64,000 nt of DNA, taken from NCBI RefSeq assembly GCF_900099925.1, contig NZ_FNDE01000002.1, positions 124,001 to 188,000 on the forward strand, written 5' to 3'. Position numbers and translations under genes: made by a program. The notes beneath the pieces are model-generated. The model ran no database searches and was not told the DNA's origin. It saw only the letters and a list, made by a program, of their open reading frames with translations. How positions within the stretch are numbered: position 1 is the first letter of the stretch; every line of letters begins with the position of its first letter. Shown here piece by piece: positions 1 to 8,922 of the stretch. This DNA is from Aneurinibacillus thermoaerophilus. Its GTDB lineage: Bacteria; Bacillota; Bacilli; Aneurinibacillales; Aneurinibacillaceae.

Positions 1-1
1 G

Positions 2-943
2 GCGACCGTATCACGCGTACTGAATCGTAGCGGCTATGTTCACGAGGAAACGGAGCGCAAAGTGTTAAAGGCGATTAAAGAATTGAATTATACGCCCAAC
101 TTCGTTGCCCGGAGCTTAACCAACAAGAAAACGGGCACAATTGGCCTGATGGTGCCCGATATTACAAACCCGTTCTTTCCGGAATTGGCTCGTGCTGTGG
201 AAGACGTGATGCAACAGTATGGATATACAACCATTCTCGGCAATTCCGATGAAAACCCACAAAAAGAAAAGCAGTATATCCAATTGCTGAAACAAAAATA
301 TATTGATGGCGTGATCCTTGCTTCAACGGCGTTGACGGCAGAAGAGGTACATACGTTCAAAGTACCGGTTGTTGTATTGGATCGAGTGGTTTTATCCGAC
401 AACATTCCGATGGTGACTTCGAAAAACAGGGAAGGAGCCCGGGAGGCGACTCGCTTTCTTTTGGAACAAGGTTGCAGGAAAATCGCGCATCTTAGAGGGC
501 CTGTGCAGCTCAGAATTGCTGATGAGCGTTGCCATGGATACCTCGATGTGGTAGAAAAATTGGAATGGTTCCATCCAGGGCTTATTGTTGCCAGCAATTA
601 CGATATGCGCCAGGCTATGCAGGCGACGCTGGAACTCCTGAAGAAGCATCCGGATATTGACGGGATTTTTGCTGGAAACGATATAATAGCCATCGGCGCG
701 ATGCGGGCGGTGCAGATGCTTGGTATTTCAATACCAGAAGAAATGGCGATTATCGGCTACGATGGCATCACGATGGGAGAAATCGTGTATCCGGAACTGA
801 CGACAATGGCTCAGCCGATTTATGAGATGGGCGCGCTCGCCGCGCGTATGCTGATTAAGATGATCGAAAAACAGCCGCTTGATACTTTGTATTATGAACT
901 GGATGTGCAGCTCATCGAGCGAGGGACTACGAGGAAGGGATAA
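2..943 (+). CDS. rbsR: RbsR, LacI-family ribose operon repressor (5' partial)
   Basis: LacI/GalR-type transcriptional repressor that should bind the rbs operator and release it on ligand binding. The frame is open from base 2 and shows the end of the helix-turn-helix (ATVSRVLN) and the hinge helix, followed by the periplasmic-binding-like effector domain starting near TGTIGLMVPDI. The N-terminus, including the first HTH residues and the true start, lies outside the window. The stop is 3 bases before the rbsK start, so the two are co-transcribed, as in Bacillus subtilis rbsRKDACB. The ribose assignment rests on the operon context rather than on effector-pocket residues. Confidence 0.93.
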   Translation, partial: ATVSRVLNRSGYVHEETERKVLKAIKELNYTPNFVARSLTNKKTGTIGLMVPDITNPFFPELARAVEDVMQQYGYTTILGNSDENPQKEKQYIQLLKQKYIDGVILASTALTAEEVHTFKVPVVVLDRVVLSDNIPMVTSKNREGAREATRFLLEQGCRKIAHLRGPVQLRIADERCHGYLDVVEKLEWFHPGLIVASNYDMRQAMQATLELLKKHPDIDGIFAGNDIIAIGAMRAVQMLGISIPEEMAIIGYDGITMGEIVYPELTTMAQPIYEMGALAARMLIKMIEKQPLDTLYYELDVQLIERGTTRKG

Positions 944-946
944 ATA

Positions 947-1858
947 ATGAAACGACCAAAGATTGTTGTCATAGGCAGTATTAACATGGATCTGGTAACA
1001 GAGACACCGCGGGTACCCGCATTGGGGGAAACCGTGCTCGGCAGCAAATTTTCCACGCTTCCCGGCGGAAAAGGTGCTAATCAGGCAGTGGCCTGCGCAC
1101 GACTCGGAGCTGATGTTTATATGATTGGGTGCGTAGGAGAGGATAGCTTCGGCACCATGCTTATAGATAATCTCAAAAAAGAAGGGGTTCGCGTGGACGG
1201 TGTGGAACCGGTTACACAAACAGCGACAGGCATTGCTTCGATTGTGGTCGAGAATGGGGATAATTCCATTATTGTCGTCCCGGGCGCTAACCATGCCCTG
1301 ACCCCGAACAAAGTTCGCCGTGTCGAAGCCATGATTCGGGAAGCAGATGTGGTATTGCTGCAATTAGAAATTCCGCTGGACACTGTGGTAGAAGCGGTGC
1401 GTATTGCGCGCAAGGCTGATGTTCCGGTTATCGTAAATCCGGCCCCAGCGGCCGAATTGCCGCAGGAAGTGCTTAAAGATATTACCGTTCTGACGCCAAA
1501 CGAGTACGAACTGGCTATTCTCCTTGGCAAGAAGCCGGGGGAGCATGGGGACTTCAGGGGGCTTATGGCGTCGTATCACGGAAAGTTGGTGATGACCAAA
1601 GGAAGCGACGGTGCATACTACAGCGATGGTAACGGAAATATTCGACATCAGCCTGGCTTTCAAGTCGAAGTGGTGGATACGACGGGCGCAGGCGATACAT
1701 TCAACGCAGCGCTGGCCGTCATGATTGGCCAGGGCTGTTCGATAGCAGAAGCGGTACACTATGCGGTTGCGGCAAGTGCGTTATCGGTTACAAAGTTCGG
1801 GGCGCAAGGCGGCATGCCGTCTCATGAGCAGGTAGTTACTTTTTTGAAGCAAACATAG
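947..1858 (+). CDS. rbsK: Ribokinase
   Basis: Phosphorylates D-ribose to ribose 5-phosphate in the cytoplasm using ATP. The 303-residue protein is full length for a PfkB-family ribokinase. It carries the N-terminal substrate motif (GGKGANQAV, about residues 41-49) and the C-terminal catalytic/anion-hole motif DTTGAGDTFNAA, in which the second Asp is the catalytic base. It starts 3 bases after rbsR and is followed 22 bases later by rbsD, so it is the second gene of the ribose operon. Confidence 0.96.
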   Translation: MKRPKIVVIGSINMDLVTETPRVPALGETVLGSKFSTLPGGKGANQAVACARLGADVYMIGCVGEDSFGTMLIDNLKKEGVRVDGVEPVTQTATGIASIVVENGDNSIIVVPGANHALTPNKVRRVEAMIREADVVLLQLEIPLDTVVEAVRIARKADVPVIVNPAPAAELPQEVLKDITVLTPNEYELAILLGKKPGEHGDFRGLMASYHGKLVMTKGSDGAYYSDGNGNIRHQPGFQVEVVDTTGAGDTFNAALAVMIGQGCSIAEAVHYAVAASALSVTKFGAQGGMPSHEQVVTFLKQT

Positions 1859-1880
1859 TAAGACAACAAGGAGTAGAGTC

Positions 1881-2276
1881 ATGAAGAAAATTGGCGCTTT
1901 AAACAGCGAGATTACAGCCGTGATTTCTCAATTGGGGCATACGGATACGATTGTAATTGGTGATTGTGGGTTGCCGATTCCGGATGGGGTGAAGCGGATC
2001 GATCTGGCGCTGAAGCCGGGGCTTCCTTCCTTTATTGATACGCTGGAAGTTGTCCTGGAGGAAATGCAGGTCGAAGCAGCGGTGCTGGCGGAAGAAATTA
2101 AAACGCATAACCCGAAGATAGAGCAGCAGGTGCGGGAGATACTGCATGATGCAGAAGTGTCTTACGTATCCCATGAACAGCTCAAACGTTTGAGCGAGCG
2201 GGCGAAAGCGGTGATTCGCACGGGGGAAGCGACACCGTATGCCAACGTGGTTCTAAGATCCGGCGTAATTTTTTAA
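1881..2276 (+). CDS. rbsD: D-ribose pyranase
   Basis: Interconverts the beta-pyranose and beta-furanose forms of D-ribose so that ribokinase receives its furanose substrate. The 131-residue length and the N-terminal GHTDTIVIGDCGLPIP segment with the conserved His are typical of RbsD. A ribosome binding site (AAGGAG) precedes the ATG. It lies between rbsK and rbsA with short gaps, the canonical position. Confidence 0.95.
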   Translation: MKKIGALNSEITAVISQLGHTDTIVIGDCGLPIPDGVKRIDLALKPGLPSFIDTLEVVLEEMQVEAAVLAEEIKTHNPKIEQQVREILHDAEVSYVSHEQLKRLSERAKAVIRTGEATPYANVVLRSGVIF

Positions 2277-2294
2277 GCAAAAGGATGTTGCGCA

Positions 2295-3785
2295 ATGAGC
2301 AATCTGATTGAAATGACAGGCATTAGCAAATCGTTTGGCAAAGTGCAGGTGCTAAAAGATGTTTCATTTTCTCTAAAAAAAGGGGAAATTCATGCGCTGA
2401 TGGGTGAGAACGGTGCCGGGAAGTCAACGATGATGAAAATATTAACCGGCATTTATCCGAAGGATTCTGGTACGATCCGGGTTCGTGGCCAAGAAGTAAA
2501 TTTCAGTGGTCCGAAAGAAGCGGAACAGATGGGCATTGCTGTTATCCATCAGGAACTAAACATCATTCCGCAGCTGACGGTCATGGAGAACATGTTTCTT
2601 GGGCGCGATCTTTGCTATGGCAGAACAGGGATTTTACGCACGCGGGAAATGAAGCAAAAAACGCGTGAATACTTGGGGCGTCTAGGTGTCGACATTGACC
2701 CGGATGCGGAAGCGGGCTCTCTATCCATCGGGCAGCAGCAAATGATTGAAATCGCCCGCGCCTTGTCGTTGAACGCGGAGGTGCTGATTATGGACGAACC
2801 GACGGCGGCGCTGACCGACAGGGAAATTGAGGCACTGTTTGAAGTCATGCGCGATTTGCGGGCGCAAGGTGTCGGGATCGTATATGTATCGCACCGCATG
2901 GAGGAAATCTTCGCAATTTGTGATCGGATTTCTGTTTTGCGCGATGGTATCTTTGTCGGTACCGAAAATATTAAAGAGACGGATTTGGATACGATTGTCC
3001 ACATGATGGTCGGACGTCAGCTTGGTGAACGTTTCCCGGAACGCAACGTGGCAATTGGCGAAGAGCGTCTGCGAGTGGAGGGACTGAGCGATAGCGGGGC
3101 GATTCGGGATATCAGTTTTTCCGCGCGACGCGGCGAAGTGCTTGGCATCGCTGGCCTGATGGGCTCCGGACGGACGGAAATTGCGCGCGCGTTGTTTGGT
3201 GTAAGCGAGAAGCAAAGTGGCCGAATCTTCTTGGATGGCCAGGAGATTCACATCCGGAAACCGGACGATGCGATTCGGCACGGTATTGCGTTTGTAACGG
3301 AGGACAGAAAAGGAGAGGGGCTTGTGCTCGGATTGTCCGTGCGAGAAAATATTGCGCTGACCAATTTGGGGAGACTCTCGAAAAATGGCGTGGTATCTTC
3401 TGTGAAAGAAGCAGGGTTTGTGCGGGAGATGATTCAGCGGCTGAACATTAAAACGAGCAGCGGCGAGCAAACGGTAAAGTCGCTGAGCGGCGGAAATCAG
3501 CAGAAAGTCGTAATCGGCAAATGGCTGGGCATTCAGCCGAAAGTGCTCATCCTCGACGAACCGACACGTGGCGTTGATATCGGCGCCAAAAAAGAAATTT
3601 ATAACATTATCAATGAACTTACTGCTGTAGGTGTCACCATTATTATGATTTCATCAGAGCTGCCGGAAATTCTCGGTATGAGCGATCGCATTCTGGTTAT
3701 GCATGAAGGAAGGCTGGCAGCAGTTATGGATAAAACAGAGGCTACGCAGGAAAAAATCATGCATGCGGCCACCGGAGGAAAGTAA
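2295..3785 (+). CDS. rbsA: Ribose ABC transporter ATP-binding protein
   Basis: Double-ATPase subunit energising ribose import, peripheral to the membrane and partnered with RbsC and RbsB. At 496 residues it has two ABC cassettes. The first has a complete Walker A (GENGAGKST) and signature LSIGQQQM. The second has a degenerate P-loop (GLMGSGRTE) with signature LSGGNQQK and Walker [10 protein letters not shown]. The weaker second site is normal for the CUT2 sugar transporter class. The rbsC start follows one base after the stop codon. Confidence 0.96.
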   Translation: MSNLIEMTGISKSFGKVQVLKDVSFSLKKGEIHALMGENGAGKSTMMKILTGIYPKDSGTIRVRGQEVNFSGPKEAEQMGIAVIHQELNIIPQLTVMENMFLGRDLCYGRTGILRTREMKQKTREYLGRLGVDIDPDAEAGSLSIGQQQMIEIARALSLNAEVLIMDEPTAALTDREIEALFEVMRDLRAQGVGIVYVSHRMEEIFAICDRISVLRDGIFVGTENIKETDLDTIVHMMVGRQLGERFPERNVAIGEERLRVEGLSDSGAIRDISFSARRGEVLGIAGLMGSGRTEIARALFGVSEKQSGRIFLDGQEIHIRKPDDAIRHGIAFVTEDRKGEGLVLGLSVRENIALTNLGRLSKNGVVSSVKEAGFVREMIQRLNIKTSSGEQTVKSLSGGNQQKVVIGKWLGIQPKVLILDEPTRGVDIGAKKEIYNIINELTAVGVTIIMISSELPEILGMSDRILVMHEGRLAAVMDKTEATQEKIMHAATGGK

Positions 3786-3786
3786 T

Positions 3787-4728
3787 ATGGCAGATAAAAA
3801 ATCTTTTGTGATGAATTTTCAAAAGCTGGGGCCTTTTATCGGACTTTTGATTATTACGGTTATTCTTGCAGTGCTGAGCCCTAACTTTTTAACGTTGGAC
3901 AATATTTTAAATGTGTTGCGTCAGGTTTCGATTAACGCACTGATTGCGTTTGGCATGACTTTTGTCATTTTGACTGGCGGGATTGACCTGTCGGTTGGTG
4001 CGATTCTTGCGCTTGCGGGTGCGCTGACGGCCGGAATGATGACTGCGGGTATGGATCCGCTTCTGTCCATTCTCATTGCACTTCTCTCCGGCGTATTGAT
4101 GGGGACGGCGAACGGTCTTTTGATCGCGAAAGGAAAAGTAGCGCCATTTATTGCAACGCTTTCCACGATGACGATTTTCCGCGGTCTTACGCTTGTATAT
4201 ACAGAAGGAAGACCGATTACCGGATTTGACAGCGAGATGTTCACCATGCTCGGCGCCGGATACTTTTTCGTAATCCCAGTTCCGGTGCTCTGGATGCTTG
4301 GATGTTTCGCGGTGCTGTATTTTATCCTGAAGAAAACAGCGTTCGGCCGCCGCATCTACGCAATCGGCGGCAACGAAGAAGCGGCGATTCTGTCCGGCAT
4401 TAAAGCAGACAGGGTAAAAATTTATATTTATGCGCTGACTGGTTTGTTATCGGCGCTGGCAGGGGTTATCCTGACTTCGCGCCTCAATTCCGCGCAGGCA
4501 AACGCCGGAATGGGGTATGAATTGGATGCCATTGCTGCGGTCGTGCTGGGGGGAACCAGCCTATCTGGCGGTCGTGGCTGGATTTTTGGTACCCTTATCG
4601 GTGCGATGATTATCGGCGTGCTAAACAACGGTTTGAATTTGCTGGAAGTTTCTTCGTTCTACCAGCAGGTGGTAAAAGGAGCCGTGATTTTGCTTGCTGT
4701 TTTGCTTGATCGCAAAAAAACAGCGTAA
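3787..4728 (+). CDS. rbsC: Ribose ABC transporter permease
   Basis: Membrane subunit of the CUT2-type ribose importer. I chose the ATG at 3787, just after the rbsA stop and behind the GGAGG at the rbsA 3' end, which gives 313 residues, a usual RbsC length. A longer in-frame reading would overlap rbsA and start with hydrophilic sequence. Multiple hydrophobic segments are visible from about residue 17 onward. The C-terminal region has the family loop GGTSLSGGRGW. It is followed by rbsB after about 70 bases. Confidence 0.95.
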   Translation: MADKKSFVMNFQKLGPFIGLLIITVILAVLSPNFLTLDNILNVLRQVSINALIAFGMTFVILTGGIDLSVGAILALAGALTAGMMTAGMDPLLSILIALLSGVLMGTANGLLIAKGKVAPFIATLSTMTIFRGLTLVYTEGRPITGFDSEMFTMLGAGYFFVIPVPVLWMLGCFAVLYFILKKTAFGRRIYAIGGNEEAAILSGIKADRVKIYIYALTGLLSALAGVILTSRLNSAQANAGMGYELDAIAAVVLGGTSLSGGRGWIFGTLIGAMIIGVLNNGLNLLEVSSFYQQVVKGAVILLAVLLDRKKTA

Positions 4729-4798
4729 AAAACATATCCATCACCATACAAATGTACAAACATTAAATCAATATTTGTCTAAGGGGGATCAGAAGAAA

Positions 4799-5728
4799 AT
4801 GAAAAGATTAGTAAAAGGTTTTGCGGTAAGTTTGCTTGGTTTATCCATGCTGGTAGGTTGCACCACCCAGGCGCCAGGTACAGGAGATAAAGCAGCTGGC
4901 GACAAAAAAGAGCAGATTACGGTAGGGCTGGCTATTTCCACACAAAGCAACCCGTTCTTCGTGACGCTGAAAGAGGGGGCGGAGAAAGCGGCGCAGGAAA
5001 ACAATATAAAGCTAGTAACGGTTGACGCACAGGATGACCCAGCGAAACAAATCTCGGGAATCGAAGATTTAATCCAGCGGCAGGTGGATGTCATTCTTGT
5101 AAACCCGACCGACTCCGCAGCCGTTGTGTCTGCCATTAAATCCGCGAATCATGCCAACATCCCGGTCATTACCGTTGACCGTAGCGCCGAGGGAGGCGAG
5201 GTCGTATCACACGTAGCTTCCGACAACGTAGAAGGGGGCAGAATGGCGGCTAAATATTTGCTTGAAAAAATCGGAAAACAAGGCAATATCGTTGAACTTG
5301 AAGGGATTCCAGGTTCTTCCGCGGCACGGGAGCGCGGCAAAGGTTTCCATGAAATCATTGACAAAGAAAAAGGTGTGAAAGTGGTGGCCAAGCAGCCGGC
5401 CGATTTTGACCGCGCGAAAGGTATGAGTGTTATGGAAAACATTTTGCAGGGGAATAAGGATATTAAAGCCGTATTTGCTCATAATGATGAAATGGCGCTA
5501 GGGGCTCTGAAAGCGATTCAGGCTGCTGGATTGAAGGATGTAGTTGTTGTCGGCTTTGATGCAACGGATGACGCAGTGGCTGCGGTGAAAGAGGGCCGCA
5601 TGAGCGCGACTGTCGCGCAGAAACCCGAGCTTATCGGCAAGCAAGCGGTTGAACTTGCGAAGAAAGTAGCAAACGGCGAAAAAGTAGAGAAAAATGTGCC
5701 AGTGGAGCTTGAATTGATTAAAAAATAA
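4799..5728 (+). CDS. rbsB: Ribose-binding lipoprotein
   Basis: Substrate-binding protein that captures ribose outside the cell and delivers it to RbsAC. The ATG at 4799 follows AAGGGGGATCAG and begins a lipoprotein signal peptide with a basic N-terminus, hydrophobic core and lipobox LVGC (Cys21), so the mature protein should be membrane-anchored. The body is a peripl_BP_4-type fold with QSNPFF near the ribose-contact loop. It has 309 residues and is the last gene of the operon, followed by a strong terminator. Confidence 0.95.
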   Translation: MKRLVKGFAVSLLGLSMLVGCTTQAPGTGDKAAGDKKEQITVGLAISTQSNPFFVTLKEGAEKAAQENNIKLVTVDAQDDPAKQISGIEDLIQRQVDVILVNPTDSAAVVSAIKSANHANIPVITVDRSAEGGEVVSHVASDNVEGGRMAAKYLLEKIGKQGNIVELEGIPGSSAARERGKGFHEIIDKEKGVKVVAKQPADFDRAKGMSVMENILQGNKDIKAVFAHNDEMALGALKAIQAAGLKDVVVVGFDATDDAVAAVKEGRMSATVAQKPELIGKQAVELAKKVANGEKVEKNVPVELELIKK

Positions 5729-5745
5729 CGAATAGAATGATGAAA

Positions 5746-5788
5746 AATCCCCGGTTTCGGTTCGTAGCGGCCAATCCGGGGATTTTTT
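5746..5788 (+). terminator. Rho-independent terminator of the rbs operon
   Basis: The arms AATCCCCGG and CCGGGGATT flank a 21-base loop and are followed by a run of T. It sits 18 bases after the rbsB stop and before the convergent gene on the minus strand. Confidence 0.9.
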
Positions 5789-5797
5789 GATGCTTTT

Positions 5798-6142
5798 TTA
5801 ATATTCATTATTTTGCAAAAGGGAATTTCTGTGCATATATGCCCGTTCAAATGAACCGCTGGAGGAATAGATGCTGTCTTTGTAATCTTCATACCATCTG
5901 CGGATAAGTTCCAGCTTTTCGCGGTCGGATGCTTTTTTTAAATAGAGTAGTTTTGCTTTTTCATCAGGCGGCATGTTGTCAGTAACTTCGGCTTTTTCAG
6001 CAGCGAACAGTTGGTTCATGTTGCTGATAAAGAAATTGAACATATATTTTTGCGTAATCTCAAACGCATATTCTTCCGGATGTCCCTTGTCGCGTCGTTC
6101 GCAGTAGACGCCCAGCAGATCCGGTTCCTCAAACATTGCCAT
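5798..6142 (-). CDS. Hypothetical protein, 114 aa
   Basis: I do not recognise the family. The start at 6142 has a good ribosome binding site (AAGGAGAG, 6 bases upstream), which favours this ATG over the next in-frame Met two codons later. The protein is soluble and charged, with no signal peptide or membrane segment. It contains aromatic-rich stretches (KYMFNFFISNMNQLF) and a Lys/Glu-rich helix around KLLYLKKASDREKLELIRRW. It is a monocistronic gene convergent with the ribose operon. Confidence 0.7.
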   Translation of the reverse strand: MAMFEEPDLLGVYCERRDKGHPEEYAFEITQKYMFNFFISNMNQLFAAEKAEVTDNMPPDEKAKLLYLKKASDREKLELIRRWYEDYKDSIYSSSGSFERAYMHRNSLLQNNEY

Positions 6143-6345
6143 ATTGTTCTCTCCTTCATGTCCTTTTGCTTTTACTATAACAGAAAGTGAAACCGTATAA
6201 AAAGTCGGCCACTGTCGCTTTGTTCAACATGTAAAGCGGAGAAGTCAAAGTAAAGGACTAGACTTGCCCAAAATAAGAAACAAAATTACCATTTAGTGAT
6301 AGAAAAAGAGAAGGGATTCAAAAATGAAAAGGGCAGGAGATACAA

Positions 6346-6618
6346 ATGATTAAAAAAATCGAACACGTAGCATTGATTGTTTCCGATATGGATCGTTCCA
6401 TTGCGTTTTATTCATTTTGGGTACAGGGTACGCCTTCGCGGTCAGAACGCGGTGCGCGAGATGGCGTTTTTGTACTGATTGCTCATTACAAGGCGAAGGG
6501 AATTGTTTTTAACACTGAGGAACCGAAACCGACGCTTGAAGGCGGTCGGATGATTTTATTTTATGGCCCGGATCGAGAGCTCTTGCAATTCGTTGAACCG
6601 GGCCAGCGGGAGCGGTAG
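6346..6618 (+). pseudogene. VOC/glyoxalase-family gene with frameshift and internal deletion
   Basis: The first 24 residues (MIKKIEHVALIVSDMDRSI, then AFYS) and the last 35 or so (GIVFNTEEPKPTLEGGRMIL, ending LLQFVEP) are the two ends of a vicinal-oxygen-chelate (glyoxalase/bleomycin resistance) domain. Between them the annotated frame is nonsense, but one frame over the bases encode GYRVRLRGQNAVREMAFLY, which is the expected continuation, ended by a TGA. The open frame gives only 90 residues where about 125 are usual. I infer one frameshift after AFYS plus loss of about 30 codons. A functional metal site is unlikely. Confidence 0.72.
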
Positions 6619-6787
6619 CATTCGCTTGAACGGTAAGTTCAACATAGTGGCTATATTAACAATTTTTCTTAAAATATTGACGATTGGCTGTTTAAAACGA
6701 TATAATTTCTGATAAATAGTACGATTTTAAAACGTAATATTATATTTTTATGATATTAAGGTATTGATTTTTTATGGAGGGGATACG

Positions 6788-7087
6788 ATGGTTAAGCTGA
6801 TCGCGATTTACAAAAAGCCGGAAAATGTGGAGGAATTTGATAAACATTACAAAGAAGTACACGCGCCGCTCGCGGAAAAAATGCCGGGTCTTCTAAAGCT
6901 GGAAGTTAATAAAATTTATGGCTCTCCTGCAGGTGACAGCAATCTTCATTTGATTGCAGAAATGTATTTTGAAACAAAGGAAGCGCTTATGAACGCGCTT
7001 TCTTCTCCGGAAGGAAAAGCAGCAGGCAAAGATTTAATGGGCTTCGCTGGCAAGGTTGTATCCATGCACTTCGCGGAAGTAGTATAG
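6788..7087 (+). CDS. EthD-family protein
   Basis: Small dimeric alpha/beta-barrel (ferredoxin-like) protein of the EthD family. The original EthD is needed for ethyl tert-butyl ether oxidation, but most members have no known role. The ATG at 6788 follows GGAGGGG and gives 99 residues, the normal size. It contains the typical FDKHYKEVHAPLAEKMPGL stretch and a C-terminal MGFAGKVVSMHF. It is followed 18 bases later by a thioesterase gene and probably forms an operon with the hotdog genes downstream. Confidence 0.8.
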   Translation: MVKLIAIYKKPENVEEFDKHYKEVHAPLAEKMPGLLKLEVNKIYGSPAGDSNLHLIAEMYFETKEALMNALSSPEGKAAGKDLMGFAGKVVSMHFAEVV

Positions 7088-7105
7088 GAGAAAGGTTTAA
7101 AAAGC

Positions 7106-7567
7106 ATGTTGAGTGAAACGGAAACACATCGCAGGTACCGGGAACAAATCACTCGGTATGTGAGTCGCGATCCGTACGCGCGCCATTTAGGAATCCGGCT
7201 GGTTGAACTTGGAGAGGGAACGGCTGTGGCGGAAGTAGACGTGCGTGAGGAAATGTTGAATGCGCATGGCACAACACATGGAGCCGTCATTTTTGCGCTG
7301 GCTGATTTTGCGTTTGCTGCGGCCTGCAATTCATATGGACGTCCATGCGTGGCGTTATCGATGAACGTTCAGTATATGGCTCCAAGTGGAAAGGGCGCAC
7401 GGTTACGTGCAGTAGCGACAGAAAAGAAAAAAACAGCACGCGCCGGTTTTTACCAAATCGAGGTGGAACACGACGGCGAAAGCATCGCTCTGCTTGACGC
7501 GGTCGCTTACCGCAAGAGTGGGTTTTTTCTTGAGGAAATCGGACAGAACGCAGCTAATGAAGAGTAA
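7106..7567 (+). CDS. PaaI-type hotdog thioesterase
   Basis: Hotdog-fold acyl-CoA thioesterase of the PaaI class, 153 residues. The family signature is visible as HGTTHGAVIFALADFAFAAA, with the helix-initial Gly/Asp region that forms the active site. PaaI itself hydrolyses ring-hydroxylated phenylacetyl-CoA. The substrate here is unknown because no paa genes are near. An AGGAGAAAGG ribosome binding site precedes the ATG. It lies between the EthD-like gene and a second hotdog gene. Confidence 0.85.
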   Translation: MLSETETHRRYREQITRYVSRDPYARHLGIRLVELGEGTAVAEVDVREEMLNAHGTTHGAVIFALADFAFAAACNSYGRPCVALSMNVQYMAPSGKGARLRAVATEKKKTARAGFYQIEVEHDGESIALLDAVAYRKSGFFLEEIGQNAANEE

Positions 7568-7608
7568 CAGGACGCGTTGGCAGCGCTGGATTGGCAGGAG
7601 AGACTACC

Positions 7609-7998
7609 ATGAAATCAAACAATCGTTTTAACCAATATCTTGGTATTGAAATCGAGCACCAGGACGAAAATAGCTGCACGGCAGTGCTTCATATTCGCCC
7701 GGAATTGTACAATAGTATCGATGGAGTGGTGCATGGCGGAGTGACAAGCACGCTTGCTGATGTGGTCATGGGGCACGCGGCCGCGCCTCATGTTAACGGT
7801 GTGCAGCAGTGCGTAACATTGGAGAGCAAAATCAACTATTTGGCGCCTGCTAGGGGAAATAAGCTGATCGCACAATCTAGGGTAATCAAGCGCGGAGGCC
7901 GTACTATTATCATGCAAGCGGAAGTGCGCACGGACGATGGGGAGCTGGTTGCCGTCGCGCTTGGCACATATGCCCGTGTAAAGACAACTCCACAGTGA
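7609..7998 (+). CDS. PaaI/YigI-like hotdog thioesterase
   Basis: Second hotdog thioesterase, 129 residues, with the motif VHGGVTSTLADVVMGHAA. I chose ATG 7609 because CAGGAGAG lies about 8 bases upstream; a TTG 18 bases earlier is in frame but poorly placed. It is only distantly similar to the neighbour at 7106 outside the core motif, so it is not a recent duplicate. The stop codon lies in the loop of a 17-bp perfect inverted repeat. Confidence 0.83.
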   Translation: MKSNNRFNQYLGIEIEHQDENSCTAVLHIRPELYNSIDGVVHGGVTSTLADVVMGHAAAPHVNGVQQCVTLESKINYLAPARGNKLIAQSRVIKRGGRTIIMQAEVRTDDGELVAVALGTYARVKTTPQ

Positions 7999-8015
7999 TG
8001 TGGAGTTGTCTTTAC
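7978..8015 (+). terminator. 17-bp perfect inverted repeat overlapping a stop codon
   Basis: The arms at 7978-7994 and 7999-8015 are exact reverse complements with a 4-base loop that holds the TGA stop of the preceding thioesterase. There is no T-run on either side, so classical intrinsic termination is not assured. It may instead stabilise the mRNA 3' end or limit read-through into the next gene. Confidence 0.55.
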
Positions 8016-8063
8016 ATTCGTATAAGAAAGTATATGTTGCTTTATAAGGAAGGAGAAGAACGG

Positions 8064-8471
8064 GTGAAAGGATTACAACCGGGAGAGACAGAGACGTTGG
8101 AAATTGTCGTGCAGGACGATATGCGTCCTACGTTTGACGGCAACGTGGTTCACGATGTAATGTCGACCGTGACTATGATTTATTATATGGAAAAAGTCGG
8201 ACGCCATGTTATTTTGCCTTACCTTGAAGAGGGGGAGGAAGGAGCCGGATACGAAATTCAGGTTAAGCACATTGGGCCTGCGGTGGTGGGGCAACGGGTA
8301 AAATTTACAGCCTTATGTACGGAAGTTACTCCGAAGCGAGTCGTTTGTGAAGTGACCGCGGAAACATCAGAAAATATTGTTGGTACCGGAATTTTTACAC
8401 AGGCGATTTTTAAAAAAGAAAAAATGGAGGCACGTATCACGGAGTTACGGCAAACCATTGCACAAAAATAA
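8064..8471 (+). CDS. FlK-like (fluoroacetyl-CoA-type) thioesterase family protein
   Basis: A hotdog protein of the thioesterase family that includes fluoroacetyl-CoA thioesterase FlK. GTG at 8064 was chosen because AAGGAAGGAG lies directly upstream, giving 135 residues. Visible family segments are RPTFDGNVVHDVMST, the helix YYMEKVGRHVILPYL and GTGIFTQAIF. FlK uses a Thr-Glu-His set; the sequence shows a Glu in YYMEK, but I cannot confirm fluoroacetate specificity, and most relatives are general acyl-CoA thioesterases. It closes the cluster before a terminator. Confidence 0.78.
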   Translation: MKGLQPGETETLEIVVQDDMRPTFDGNVVHDVMSTVTMIYYMEKVGRHVILPYLEEGEEGAGYEIQVKHIGPAVVGQRVKFTALCTEVTPKRVVCEVTAETSENIVGTGIFTQAIFKKEKMEARITELRQTIAQK

Positions 8472-8480
8472 TGAAACAGG

Positions 8481-8514
8481 AAGACCGTGGAATTTTCAAT
8501 CGCGGTCTTTTTTA
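8481..8514 (+). terminator. Terminator of the thioesterase cluster
   Basis: The arms AAGACCG and CGGTCTT are followed by a T-run, 9 bases after the 8064 gene stop. Confidence 0.8.
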
Positions 8515-8720
8515 TCGGATCATTAACAACCTTATCAAAACAAATATTGCTACTATTCGATATAGTATTAAGAATTAAATGTAAATTTATTGACCGCGAA
8601 AATATACAGCTACTATAATCAATATAAATATGGTGTTATCTGCATATACAATGATAAACTGTGATGGTTTTTATATGTCTCAGCAATGTAGGAGAAAATT
8701 AAAAAATCTATAATTCCTAG

Positions 8721-8748
8721 TTGACATTATGGTTTAATGTGTTAGAAT
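8721..8748 (+). promoter_or_regulatory. Sigma-A-type promoter for the met operon
   Basis: A perfect -35 TTGACA at 8721-8726 and a -10 TAGAAT at 8743-8748 are separated by 16 bases. They lie about 35 bases before the SAM riboswitch aptamer. The preceding 8515-8720 is AT-rich with nothing else recognised. Confidence 0.75.
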
Positions 8749-8781
8749 AAAATCAACAAATTGAAAAGGCAAATGATTAGG

Positions 8782-8896
8782 ACTCTTATCCAGAGAGGTG
8801 GAGGGACTGGCCCAGTGAAGCCTCGGCAACCATCAAAGAAACTCTTTGACACGGTGCCAATTCCAGCAGCGCTCGCGCGCTGAAAGATGAGAGGTC
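8782..8896 (+). promoter_or_regulatory. SAM-I (S-box) riboswitch aptamer
   Basis: A classic S-box. The P1 5' strand ACTCTTATC is followed by CAGAGAGGTGGAGGGACTGG and the core segment CCTCGGCAACC. A variable hairpin and a GGTGCCAATTCCAGC-type segment come next, and the 3' P1 strand is GATGAGAG. SAM binding stabilises P1 and frees the downstream terminator, switching the methionine transporter off. The sequence GAGAGGTCCGGC at the aptamer 3' end can pair with GCCGACCTCT at 8920-8930, giving the expected antiterminator. Confidence 0.95.
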
Positions 8897-8922
8897 CGGC
8901 AAACTTGTGATGAGTGTACGCC

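Noticed and set aside
2721-3470. 249-codon minus-strand frame inside rbsA
   Set aside because: Antisense shadow of rbsA with codon use unlike the neighbours.
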